A stretch of DNA of 6,199 nt. It comes from Verrucomicrobiales bacterium (GTDB lineage Bacteria; Verrucomicrobiota; Verrucomicrobiia; Verrucomicrobiales; V1-33). Below, piece after piece: positions 1 to 5,596 of this stretch. Under the pieces are notes generated by a model, which was not told the DNA's origin, did not search any database, and was given only the letters and a program-made list of their open reading frames with translations. A program made the position numbers and the translations under genes. Location: positions 1 to 6,199 of the forward strand of contig JALRGF010000372.1 of the NCBI GenBank assembly GCA_023253495.1, given 5' to 3'. The number at the start of each line of letters is the position of its first letter. The stretch's first letter is position 1.

Positions 1-244
1 TGAACGCCAGCCACGGGGCCGGCACGCACGCCTTCACCCACAGCCACCACTGCTGCCACCGCGCCGCGTCCTCCGGCCTCACGGCGCGCAGGCTTAACGC
101 CGTCAGCACCCCGTCGGCCGCCATCACCGCCATACCCACCGCAAAACACCACCCGGCCAGCGACCGCCGGCGTCCCAGGACACCCACGAGGGCCAGACTC
201 AGGCTTAGCACCGCCGAGGCCCAGCATGTTGCCACCGACCACAT
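1..244 (-). CDS. N-terminal part of a multi-spanning membrane protein, probably a PrsK-type sensor histidine kinase (cut by window edge)
   Basis: Only the first 81 residues are present; the gene runs off the left edge of the window. The ATG at 244-242 opens a frame with no stop. Residues 3-23 and 29-52 are hydrophobic helices separated by a short basic RRR turn. They are followed by a loop, an aromatic stretch RWQQWWLWVK (62-71) and the start of a third helix with VPAPWLAF (74-81). Alternating helices with a Trp-rich segment near the third one resemble the N-terminal membrane-sensor region of PrsK, the histidine kinase of PEP-CTERM/exosortase systems. In the known systems PrsK pairs with the sigma-54-dependent regulator PrsR. 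The position just after an exosortase and an EPS export gene supports this reading. The kinase and ATPase domains lie outside the window, so the call is an inference; another membrane protein of the EPS locus is possible. There is no Shine-Dalgarno sequence before the start. A pyrimidine tract (TTTCCTTCCTG) lies about 20 bases upstream. Confidence 0.5.
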   Translation of the reverse strand, partial: MWSVATCWASAVLSLSLALVGVLGRRRSLAGWCFAVGMAVMAADGVLTALSLRAVRPEDAARWQQWWLWVKACVPAPWLAF

Positions 245-276
245 AAGTTTTCGCGTTGCAGGAAGGAAACAGGATC

Positions 277-292
277 CGCAACCGAGCGGCCT
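277..292 (-). promoter_or_regulatory. Possible sigma-54 (-24/-12) promoter before the kinase-like gene
   Basis: On the minus strand the sequence AGGCCGCTCGGTTGCG has GG and GC exactly 10 bases apart. GGC stands at the -24 element and TTGC at the -12 element, close to the sigma-54 consensus TGGCACG-N4-TTGCW. The bases ACG of the -24 box and the last W are not matched. A start of transcription about 12 bases further on would give a leader of some 20 bases before the ATG at 244. PEP-CTERM systems are known to use PrsK/PrsR and RpoN, which makes the site plausible. GG-N10-GC is common by chance in GC-rich DNA, so this is weak. Confidence 0.22.
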
Positions 293-320
293 CCCCGGCC
301 ACTCCACCGCAGGGGCCGGA

Positions 321-347
321 GACGAAGAAGCCGGGTCAGAGCCCGGC
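321..347 (-). terminator. Candidate terminator hairpin after the export gene
   Basis: On the minus strand, GCCGGG and CCCGGC form a perfect 6-bp stem around a 6-base loop (347-330). The stem is followed by TTCTTCGTC, a pyrimidine run with only some T residues. It lies about 60 bases past the stop of the export gene and before the leader of the next gene. The stem is strong, but the U-tract is imperfect, so a Rho-independent terminator is possible but not certain. Confidence 0.3.
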
Positions 348-407
348 CATTACTGACACTGCCGGCCGGCGGGCCGGGGGACGGTTCATTTCAGCAAACC
401 GGGCGGC

Positions 408-1091
408 TCACTCCGGGACATTGATGATGTCGCCACCCCGTACATAAACGACTTCGGTCTCCTCGCCCCTCAGAGCACCGCTCATGTCGACCACCTCGGT
501 GCGGTACTGCCCTCCCTCGACCCGGATCAAGGTGACTTTTTTCTTGTTGGCAAAGCCGCTGAATCCTCCCGCCTCCATGATGGCCTCCAGGAGGGTGGTC
601 GGCTTGTCAAACACGCGTCGCCCGGGAGAGTTGACCTCCCCCGAAATGATGACGGCATTGGCACTGTTATCGAGGGTGACCAGAACCGTGGGATTCTGCA
701 GCTGCGGTTTGTACAGGGTACTCAGGCTCTCCTGCAGCTGCGGTACTGTCAGGCCGGCCGCCCTTGTCTCCCCGACCAACGCCAGCGAAATCTTGCCGTC
801 ACTGCGGATTTTCTGCTGGTTGCTGAGCTCGGGCGCCCCCGCAAAGGCTATCCGGATCACGTCGCCTTCCCCCAGAACCACCGCGTCCGCCGCCGCGCTG
901 CGGGCCGCCGAAGGACCGGGAACGTCAGAGCGGACCGATGACTGACACCCGGAAAGCACCAGGACCGCTCCACCCAGCGCAAACAGACCGCACGGCACGA
1001 GGGCGAGCCGCGACAGCCGCCGCAACGCCCCCGCAAAACAAAGGGAACCGCTGCCCAGTGAGGCGTAGGAAGGGAGAAGTCGGATTTTCAT
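408..1091 (-). CDS. Polysaccharide export lipoprotein (Wza-like, Poly_export plus one SLBB domain)
   Basis: This 227-residue protein is likely the outer-membrane or periplasmic export component for the polymer whose precursors are made by the upstream genes. The N-terminus is basic, followed by a hydrophobic segment (about 30-46) and a lipobox LSGC with the lipidated Cys at residue 49. A Ser/Ala-rich linker follows. The polysaccharide export domain spans about 71-141 and includes the typical LGEGDVIRIAF and IRSDGKISL. One SLBB domain spans about 146-193, with the signature ISGEVNSPGR (149-158). The protein ends soon after, with no second SLBB and no C-terminal amphipathic helix of the Wza type. 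It is therefore shorter than Wza (about 380 residues) and close to the short export proteins of PEP-CTERM/XrtA EPS loci. The signal peptide is long from the ATG at 1091; an internal GTG (residue 32) would give a shorter one. No Shine-Dalgarno sequence is seen. Confidence 0.9.
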   Translation of the reverse strand: MKIRLLPSYASLGSGSLCFAGALRRLSRLALVPCGLFALGGAVLVLSGCQSSVRSDVPGPSAARSAAADAVVLGEGDVIRIAFAGAPELSNQQKIRSDGKISLALVGETRAAGLTVPQLQESLSTLYKPQLQNPTVLVTLDNSANAVIISGEVNSPGRRVFDKPTTLLEAIMEAGGFSGFANKKKVTLIRVEGGQYRTEVVDMSGALRGEETEVVYVRGGDIINVPE

Positions 1092-1254
1092 GAATCAATG
1101 GGAATGAGGAGAAATGTCACATTCTTTACGATAGACGTGCGGCGCACGCAAGCATGCGTGATTGCGGAGCGTTTCACGCTGCGCCGGGGCCGGGGGGAGC
1201 CTCCCGGAAGTCCGTCGTCCCGATCAGGGGGCCGGACCGGACAGTGCGGACGCC
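1092..1254. other. 163-base intergenic region between exosortase and export genes
   Basis: I see no gene here. The region holds the two hairpins at 1145-1184 and, close to the export start on the minus strand, a pyrimidine-rich leader (ATTTCTCCTCATTCCC). No convincing sigma-70 promoter pair could be placed. The gap is long enough for a promoter, so the export gene may have its own. Confidence 0.4.
1145..1184. repeat. Two adjacent inverted repeats in the leader of the export gene
   Basis: CACGCA (1145-1150) and TGCGTG (1155-1160) form a perfect 6-bp stem with a 4-base loop. Next to it, AGCGT (1168-1172) and ACGCT (1176-1180) form a 5-bp stem around TTC. A G-G mismatch and three more pairs (1164-1166 with 1182-1184) extend it. 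They lie 50-95 bases upstream of the export gene start and 70-110 bases past the exosortase stop. Neither is followed by a T run, so a simple terminator is unlikely. An operator, an mRNA-end structure or a leader element are all possible. Confidence 0.4.
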
Positions 1255-2259
1255 TTACCGCGGCCCTCCGTGACCCGGCTCTCCGCGGGCATCCGGCCCC
1301 GGTGAGCGCCCCTCGCCCCGGCGCAGCCACCACAGGATCAGGAAAAGGGGAATGAGCGACAACGCGAAGAAGATTGGACCGCCCCGGTGGTGGATGAAGC
1401 TCTTGATCATGTGCGGCCCGATCTCGACGCACAGCCAGCTGATGACATAGATGCGGAAACCGTTGCGCAGGAGGCCGAGCGGAATCACGACCGCTGCAAG
1501 GAAAAGACGGCGCCACGGGCTGGCGAGGAACATTTCACCGGCCACCAGACTGGTAATGAAGAGGACCCAGCTCGAGCGGATCCCGCTGCATTCCCGGGCC
1601 ACTTCAATGGTGATGCCGGGCAGCTGGAAAATATTGCCGTCCCGCACGTGCGGCAGTCCCGCCAGTTCAAAAATCCACGCTGAGACATCTGCGGAGGCCG
1701 ACTGGGAGGCCGCTTCCAGCGTGTGCACCCATCCGTCCGGCAACGGTGCCAGGAAAATGAGAAACGCCATGGGAAAAGCCGCCGCCGCCATCCATCGGGC
1801 CCCCAGGAACAGAAACCCGAGCGCCCACACGAGCCCGGTATACGCCAGCGCCCAGGCCGCCAGATGGTCATTGACACTGAGCGCACCCACCCCCGGCACC
1901 CGCTCCGCAACCAGCGCCAGCCCCACCGCCGCCACCCCCAGAGCAACCAGCGCCCACCCCGGAGACGTGCGGTATTCCCTCGGCAGGGAACCCCAGCGCA
2001 GGCCGAGCAGATAGCCCGCCACCACGGGAATCAGGACAACGTGCGAATGCAAATCGGTCCCGGAAGCGTACCGCATCAGCTCGTACAGCGGCCCGGCCAA
2101 AAGCAGGGTCAGCACGCCCAGCGCGCCCAGCGCCATGGCCAGCCGGCGCCTCTCCCCGTCGGGCAGCTGCCGCCAACCCTCTTTCAGGCGGGCCCAGGAT
2201 GAGGCGGACGGCGGCGCGGCCGACGTGGCCGGAGTGGGGGGCGGAGGAGCGGAGGTCAT
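1255..2259 (-). CDS. Exosortase (exosortase/archaeosortase family transpeptidase)
   Basis: Exosortases are inner-membrane cysteine enzymes that recognise a C-terminal sorting tag (PEP-CTERM or a relative) on secreted proteins, cut it and hand the protein on to the envelope or EPS. This 334-residue protein has about eight hydrophobic helices and the family's three catalytic motifs. The nucleophile is Cys224 in VARECSGIRSSW. The Arg is Arg269 in LLRNGFRIYVIS. The His is His290 or 291 in IHHRGG, near the last helix. The conserved APLPDG turn (residues 171-176) is also present. I chose the ATG at 2259: an in-frame GTG at 2361 would add 34 residues rich in Cys, His and Pro that do not look like part of the family. 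The N-terminus is Pro/Ala-rich, and the C-terminus is a short hydrophilic Gly/Pro/Arg tail. No EpsI (DUF3485) domain is fused and none is seen nearby, so it does not look like a standard EpsH-EpsI pair. The subtype and its target tag cannot be told from the window. Confidence 0.93.
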   Translation of the reverse strand: MTSAPPPPTPATSAAPPSASSWARLKEGWRQLPDGERRRLAMALGALGVLTLLLAGPLYELMRYASGTDLHSHVVLIPVVAGYLLGLRWGSLPREYRTSPGWALVALGVAAVGLALVAERVPGVGALSVNDHLAAWALAYTGLVWALGFLFLGARWMAAAAFPMAFLIFLAPLPDGWVHTLEAASQSASADVSAWIFELAGLPHVRDGNIFQLPGITIEVARECSGIRSSWVLFITSLVAGEMFLASPWRRLFLAAVVIPLGLLRNGFRIYVISWLCVEIGPHMIKSFIHHRGGPIFFALSLIPLFLILWWLRRGEGRSPGPDARGEPGHGGPR

Positions 2260-2375
2260 TTTCGGTGCAGAGCAAATAAAGCAAACGCGGGACGGATGTC
2301 CATGGGCAGCGGCGGACTTCGGGACTTTTTCAGCGCAGCCCGAATGACGCAGCAGCTCCACTGCTTCGTGGTGCT
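2260..2375. other. 116-base gap between the YdcF-like and exosortase genes
   Basis: The stretch could encode an N-terminal extension of the exosortase from a GTG at 2361, but the predicted residues do not look like exosortase sequence. The last 25 bases before the ATG on the minus strand are AT-richer than the surroundings (TTTGCTTTATTTGCTC) and lack a Shine-Dalgarno sequence. I see no hairpin with a T run. Confidence 0.4.
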
Positions 2376-3155
2376 TCAGGAATGCGGCAATCCGTCGGGC
2401 ATGCTCGGGTTTCCGCCTGTTGCCTTTTCATGGACATCCAGCCGCTCCCCTTCTTCTTTCTCCGGCCGGAAGAAGAGACGGACGTACAGATACCCGGCGC
2501 TTTCGCTGATCACGGACTTCACTCCCTCGCTGTAGCGCCACCACCGCCGGGCGTCATAGGTGGGATCAGGGATGGCAATGACCCCGACCGCCACGGAGTC
2601 ACCGAAGGCTTTTTCAAAAAGCAGGCGCGAGCGCCGGGCATGCAGTCCTTCGGTCACCACGTTCAGGCCGGTCAGCGGAATATTATTCTCCCGGAGCCAG
2701 TCGCGCAAGGCCACTGCACTGGCATACGTCCGGTCGCGCCGCGGCACCCACACCGGCACCGCCGTCAGGCGCTCCCCGCCCACCCCGAACCGCTGCAGCA
2801 ACTGCACGGCTTCAACCGCACTTGTGTCCTCCAGGCGCGTCGAATCAAAATGCTCGTCGGTCGGGCCGCCAACACAGAAGAAATGCGCGCCCGCATCAGA
2901 CTCGAAGCGCTCAGCCACCCCTTTGAGCACCTCCGCCGGCATCCAGGCCTCGACTGCCACCGTCGAGGTGGCCACCGGCGCGGTCACGGCCAGAAACGGG
3001 TGGACCAGCCGAATTCCAGAAGCCACCGCCACCGCCACAACCAGGGCCGCCAGGCACCACGCCCGCCCCGTCAATCCCCAGCGCTCGCGCCGTGACACCA
3101 GGCCGAAACACCGGCGGGCGGCGCAAGCAATTGTCGTTGTCGCGAGATCGGCCAT
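2376..3155 (-). CDS. Membrane-anchored YdcF/ElyC/SanA (DUF218)-like protein
   Basis: This 259-residue protein has a basic N-terminus and one membrane helix (about 33-52), with the rest probably in the periplasm. The core resembles the DUF218 (YdcF/SanA/ElyC) family. A beta strand and turn VAVEAWMP lie at 66-73, CVGG at 94-97, and a helix-start RTYASAVALRDWL at 142-154. The family-like strand NVVTEGLHARRSRLLFEKAF lies at 165-184, with His172 and Arg174/175 in the place of the usual TS-xH-xxRA motif. The C-terminal part is WWRYSEGVKSVISESAGYLY (205-224). The usual first LGGG motif and the ENA motif are altered, so this is a divergent member. Family members are linked to envelope integrity and polymer metabolism, but the biochemical activity is unclear. 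It starts 3 bases after the dehydrogenase stop, so the two are almost surely co-transcribed. An AAGG lies 8 bases before the ATG. The position next to the exosortase suggests a role in the same EPS/sorting system. Confidence 0.72.
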   Translation of the reverse strand: MADLATTTIACAARRCFGLVSRRERWGLTGRAWCLAALVVAVAVASGIRLVHPFLAVTAPVATSTVAVEAWMPAEVLKGVAERFESDAGAHFFCVGGPTDEHFDSTRLEDTSAVEAVQLLQRFGVGGERLTAVPVWVPRRDRTYASAVALRDWLRENNIPLTGLNVVTEGLHARRSRLLFEKAFGDSVAVGVIAIPDPTYDARRWWRYSEGVKSVISESAGYLYVRLFFRPEKEEGERLDVHEKATGGNPSMPDGLPHS

Positions 3156-3158
3156 CCC

Positions 3159-4454
3159 TCAGGCCTTCAGAACCTGCCCCGGAGCGGTGGGAATGCCGGC
3201 CATGGCATTGCGGGTGTCGACGATGCAGGGCGCCCAGTCGGCCAGTTCGCGGTAGTTGACGCAGGCGTGATTGGTGGAGATGAGCACGAGGTCGAAGCTT
3301 TCGATGGTGTTCCGGTCCCAAGGCACCGAGCGGTTGCCCGTGTAGTGCGGGTGTTCGCGGGTCGGCGGGACGACGGGTACATAGGGGTCGTGGTATTCGA
3401 GAATCGCGCCCCGGGTGTTGAGCTGGTCCATCAGAATGAAACTGGGAGACTCGCGCATGTCGTCGACATTCGGTTTGTAGGCGAGACCGAGGACGAGGAT
3501 GCGGCTTCCCTTGACCGCCTTGCCGCGTTCGTTGAGGGCGTCGGCCACGCGGTGGACGACGTATTCGGGCATGCGGGTGTTGATTTCACCGGCGAGCTCG
3601 ATGAAACGGGTGTTCTGTCCGAATTCGCGCGCTTTCCACGTCAGGTAAAACGGGTCGATCGGAATGCAGTGGCCGCCCAGTCCCGGTCCGGGGTAAAACG
3701 CCATGAAGCCGAAAGGCTTGGTTCTGGCCGCGTTGATGACCTCCCAGACGTCGATGCCCATGGCGTCGTAGACGATCTTCAGTTCATTGACCAGGGCGAT
3801 GTTGACGCTGCGGAAGATGTTCTCGAGCAGCTTGGTGGCCTCGGCCACCCGGCAGGAGGAAACGGGTACGAGGGTGTCGATGGCCCGGCTGTAAACCGCC
3901 CGGGCTTTTTCGAGGCAGGCCGGGGTCAAGCCGCCGATCACCTTGGGCACCACCTTGACCTGGCTCAGGTCGTTGCCCGGATCCTCCCGCTCCGGGGAGA
4001 AGGCGAGATGGAAATCATCCCCCGCTTTCAGTCCGCTGCCGGCCTCGAGCACCGCGCGCAGGTCCTCATCCGTGGTGCCGGGGTAGGTGGTCGATTCCAG
4101 AACCACCACCGTGCCCCGGGCCAGATGCGGCGCGAGGGCACGCCCGGTCTCCAGAATGAAGGAAATGTCCGGCTCCCGGTTGCGGCTCAGCGGCGTCGGC
4201 ACACAGATGATGACCGCGCCCGCCTCGCGGATGCGCGAAAAATCAGTAGTTGCGGAAAGCCGACCCGCGGCAGCCATTTCGGCGATCGACGAAGCCTCAA
4301 TGTGTTTGATGTAACTGCGCCCGGCTGTGATGGCCTCGATTTTGGAGGGATCGATGTCCACGCCCAGGACCGTGGCCCCGGAGCGCGCGAATTGCAGGCA
4401 CAGGGGCAGGCCGACGTAGCCGAGGCCGATGATGGCGATGAGGTCGTTGTTCAT
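3159..4454 (-). CDS. wbpA: UDP-N-acetyl-D-glucosamine 6-dehydrogenase (WbpA-type nucleotide sugar dehydrogenase)
   Basis: The enzyme oxidises the C6 hydroxyl of a UDP-hexose twice with NAD+ to give a UDP-uronic acid, in the cytoplasm. For the WbpA type the product is UDP-GlcNAc-uronate, used in O-antigen and EPS synthesis. The 431 residues match the full family length. The NAD-binding motif is IIGLGYVGLP (8-17). The middle domain includes STTYPGTT (121-128) and TKLLENIFRSVNIALVNE (207-224, with Lys208 and Asn212). The catalytic Cys263 is in GPGLGGHCIPIDPFYLTWKA (256-275). The C-terminal UDP-binding domain begins near 317 and contains LGLAYKPNVDDMRESPS (322-338). The IPIDPFYLTWKAREFG wording favours WbpA over UDP-glucose dehydrogenase (Ugd), but substrate choice cannot be proved from sequence. 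I chose the ATG at 4454 because the Rossmann fold begins four residues later; the open frame continues upstream through low-complexity sequence. A run of seven T lies 14-20 bases before the start, and no Shine-Dalgarno is seen. Confidence 0.93.
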   Translation of the reverse strand: MNNDLIAIIGLGYVGLPLCLQFARSGATVLGVDIDPSKIEAITAGRSYIKHIEASSIAEMAAAGRLSATTDFSRIREAGAVIICVPTPLSRNREPDISFILETGRALAPHLARGTVVVLESTTYPGTTDEDLRAVLEAGSGLKAGDDFHLAFSPEREDPGNDLSQVKVVPKVIGGLTPACLEKARAVYSRAIDTLVPVSSCRVAEATKLLENIFRSVNIALVNELKIVYDAMGIDVWEVINAARTKPFGFMAFYPGPGLGGHCIPIDPFYLTWKAREFGQNTRFIELAGEINTRMPEYVVHRVADALNERGKAVKGSRILVLGLAYKPNVDDMRESPSFILMDQLNTRGAILEYHDPYVPVVPPTREHPHYTGNRSVPWDRNTIESFDLVLISTNHACVNYRELADWAPCIVDTRNAMAGIPTAPGQVLKA

Positions 4455-4518
4455 GATGAAACGGAAGAAAAAAAGCAGGGGGAGACCCGGGGGCGGGGAG
4501 GCGGGCCGGTCCGGCGGT
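4455..4518. other. 64-base gap before the dehydrogenase with a T7 tract
   Basis: On the minus strand the gap goes from GC- and C-rich sequence to a T-rich leader (CTTTTTTTCTTCCG) just before the ATG at 4454. A short GCCGG-A-CCGGC palindrome near 4501-4516 is too small and too far from the T run to make a convincing terminator. A leader role is more likely. Confidence 0.35.
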
Positions 4519-5481
4519 TCACGGTGCCGGCCGGCGGCCGGCCACGGCGGTGGCAACGAGGCGGGACAAATCGGCGAACCGGAGCCGGGCGGCGGTTTCG
4601 GGATCCGGGATGGCGGTGAGCGCGGCCGGATCCCCCTCGCGCCGGGCCCGGATCTCATGCGGCACGGGCGTGCCAGTGGCTTTCCCAACGGCTTCCAGCA
4701 CCTCCTTCACACTGTGACCCTGACCGGTCCCGAGATTGCGGATGAAGGTCGGAGCGCCCGCCCGCAGCCGCTGCAGGGCATGCACATGCAGGGCCGCCAG
4801 ATCGCTCACATGGATGTAATCCCGGATGCAGGTTCCGTCCGGCGTCGGGTAGTCATCGCCGAACACCTGAAGGGCTCCGCGGGTGCCCAGCGCGGCATCG
4901 ATGGCGAGGGGCAGCAGGTGCGTCTCCGGATCATGCTCTTCCCGGAGATCCCCCTCCGGATCGGCCCCGGCAGCGTTGAAATACCGCAGAATCGCCGCGC
5001 GCAGACCGTGGGCATGGCAGGCATCCAGGATCATCCGTTCCCCCATCAGTTTGGTCCACCCGTACGGATTGATCGGTTTCTGGGCGTGTGTCACCGGAAT
5101 CGGCACCTCCACCGGGGTGCCGTAGGTCGCGCAGGAACTCGAAAATACCAGTGTCGGAAATCCGTGCTCCCGCATCACCTCGAGCAGCGTGAGGGTGGTC
5201 GCGACGTTGTTGCGGTAATACTCCAGCGGCTGCGCCACCGACACCCCGACGTAAGCGCTGGCGGCAAAGTGCAGCACCCCCTCAATGCGATGCCCGGCAA
5301 ACACCTGGCTCAGCGCCCGGGCATCGCCCAGGTCACCGACCACCAGCGGACCCCACTTCACATTGTGGCGGAACCCGGTGCTCAGATTGTCGAACACCAC
5401 CGGGGCAAAGCCGGCCAACGCCAGCGCCTTGCAGGTGTGCGAGCCGATGAAACCGGCGCCTCCGGTAACGAGGATAGTCAT
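4519..5481 (-). CDS. galE: UDP-glucose 4-epimerase (GalE)
   Basis: GalE interconverts UDP-glucose and UDP-galactose (some members also UDP-GlcNAc and UDP-GalNAc) using tightly bound NAD+, in the cytoplasm. The 320 residues form a short-chain dehydrogenase/epimerase fold. The NAD motif is VTGGAGFIGSHT (5-16), followed by FDNLSTG (30-36) and VVGDLGD (47-53). HFAASAYVGVSV (71-82) and the catalytic SSSCATYG (114-121, Ser116) come next. Tyr140 and Lys144 stand in PYGWTK. The substrate loop RYFNAAGADPEGDLREEHDPETHLLP spans 166-191, and CIRDYIHVSDLA lies at 218-229. The residues fit GalE better than a UDP-GlcA or GDP-mannose enzyme. The C-terminus is about 10-15 residues shorter than usual, and the common LGWxP motif is replaced by LRF (300-302). 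I chose the ATG at 5481 because the GG-x-GF motif begins within six residues. The leader is pyrimidine-rich (TTTCTGTTTCCTCG) with no Shine-Dalgarno. Confidence 0.93.
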   Translation of the reverse strand: MTILVTGGAGFIGSHTCKALALAGFAPVVFDNLSTGFRHNVKWGPLVVGDLGDARALSQVFAGHRIEGVLHFAASAYVGVSVAQPLEYYRNNVATTLTLLEVMREHGFPTLVFSSSCATYGTPVEVPIPVTHAQKPINPYGWTKLMGERMILDACHAHGLRAAILRYFNAAGADPEGDLREEHDPETHLLPLAIDAALGTRGALQVFGDDYPTPDGTCIRDYIHVSDLAALHVHALQRLRAGAPTFIRNLGTGQGHSVKEVLEAVGKATGTPVPHEIRARREGDPAALTAIPDPETAARLRFADLSRLVATAVAGRRPAP

Positions 5482-5596
5482 GGCAAACGAGGAAACAGAA
5501 ACATCCTGTGAAGGCGCTGGGCGGCGGCCCGTCGACAGGGACCGGGCGCTCCGGGGTCGCACGGCCGCTTACCCTGAAGCCCGCTCTCATCCCTGA
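5482..5596. other. 115-base gap between the rmlD-like gene and galE
   Basis: No gene is supported. An in-frame upstream start at 5562 would add 27 residues to GalE before its Rossmann fold; this is unlikely. The gap is GC-rich, with a pyrimidine-rich end next to the galE start. I found no clear terminator or promoter. Confidence 0.4.

Larger units (their letters stand above)
245..407. other. 163-base intergenic region rich in short GC hairpins
   Basis: No gene is supported here. Besides the 330-347 hairpin, the region holds a GC-rich palindrome around 361-376, where CCGGCC and GGCCGG pair around a 4-base loop. It also holds a longer-range stem between 293-300 and 314-321 (8 pairs, one G-T wobble). 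The part nearest position 244 is the leader of the kinase-like gene, with its possible sigma-54 site and pyrimidine tract. Confidence 0.5.

Noticed and set aside
256..447. A 63-codon plus-strand open frame across the 245-407 gap
   Set aside because: It overlaps the 3' end of the export gene, has low-complexity Arg/Pro/Ala content and no good start signal.
1092..1160. A sigma-70 promoter (TTGCGT with a TAAAGA-like box) before the export gene
   Set aside because: The -10 box matches the consensus poorly and the -35 box lies within the hairpin stem. It is not enough to support a feature.
245..1254. Two intergenic gaps of exactly the same length (163 bases)
   Set aside because: By eye the two sequences share no similarity beyond GC-rich content, so the equal length looks like chance.
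1088..1516. A 142-codon minus-strand frame overlapping the exosortase 3' end
   Set aside because: It runs out of frame inside the exosortase catalytic region. The Arg/Pro-rich translation is typical of a frame shadow.
2260..2361. N-terminal extension of the exosortase from a GTG
   Set aside because: The extra 34 residues contain Cys, His and charged residues with no family resemblance. The ATG at 2259 fits the domain start better.
4455..4518. A Rho-independent terminator between galE and the dehydrogenase gene
   Set aside because: There is a T7 run, but the nearby palindrome is short and over 25 bases away from it. The spacing suggests a leader instead.
3267..4619. A 450-codon open frame on the plus strand opposite the dehydrogenase
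   Set aside because: It lies antisense to a gene with all family motifs. Long antisense frames are common in GC-rich DNA, and the translation shows no recognisable domain.
4429..5511. A 360-codon plus-strand open frame opposite galE
   Set aside because: It is a shadow of galE. It is rich in Gly, Arg and His without membrane segments or motifs.
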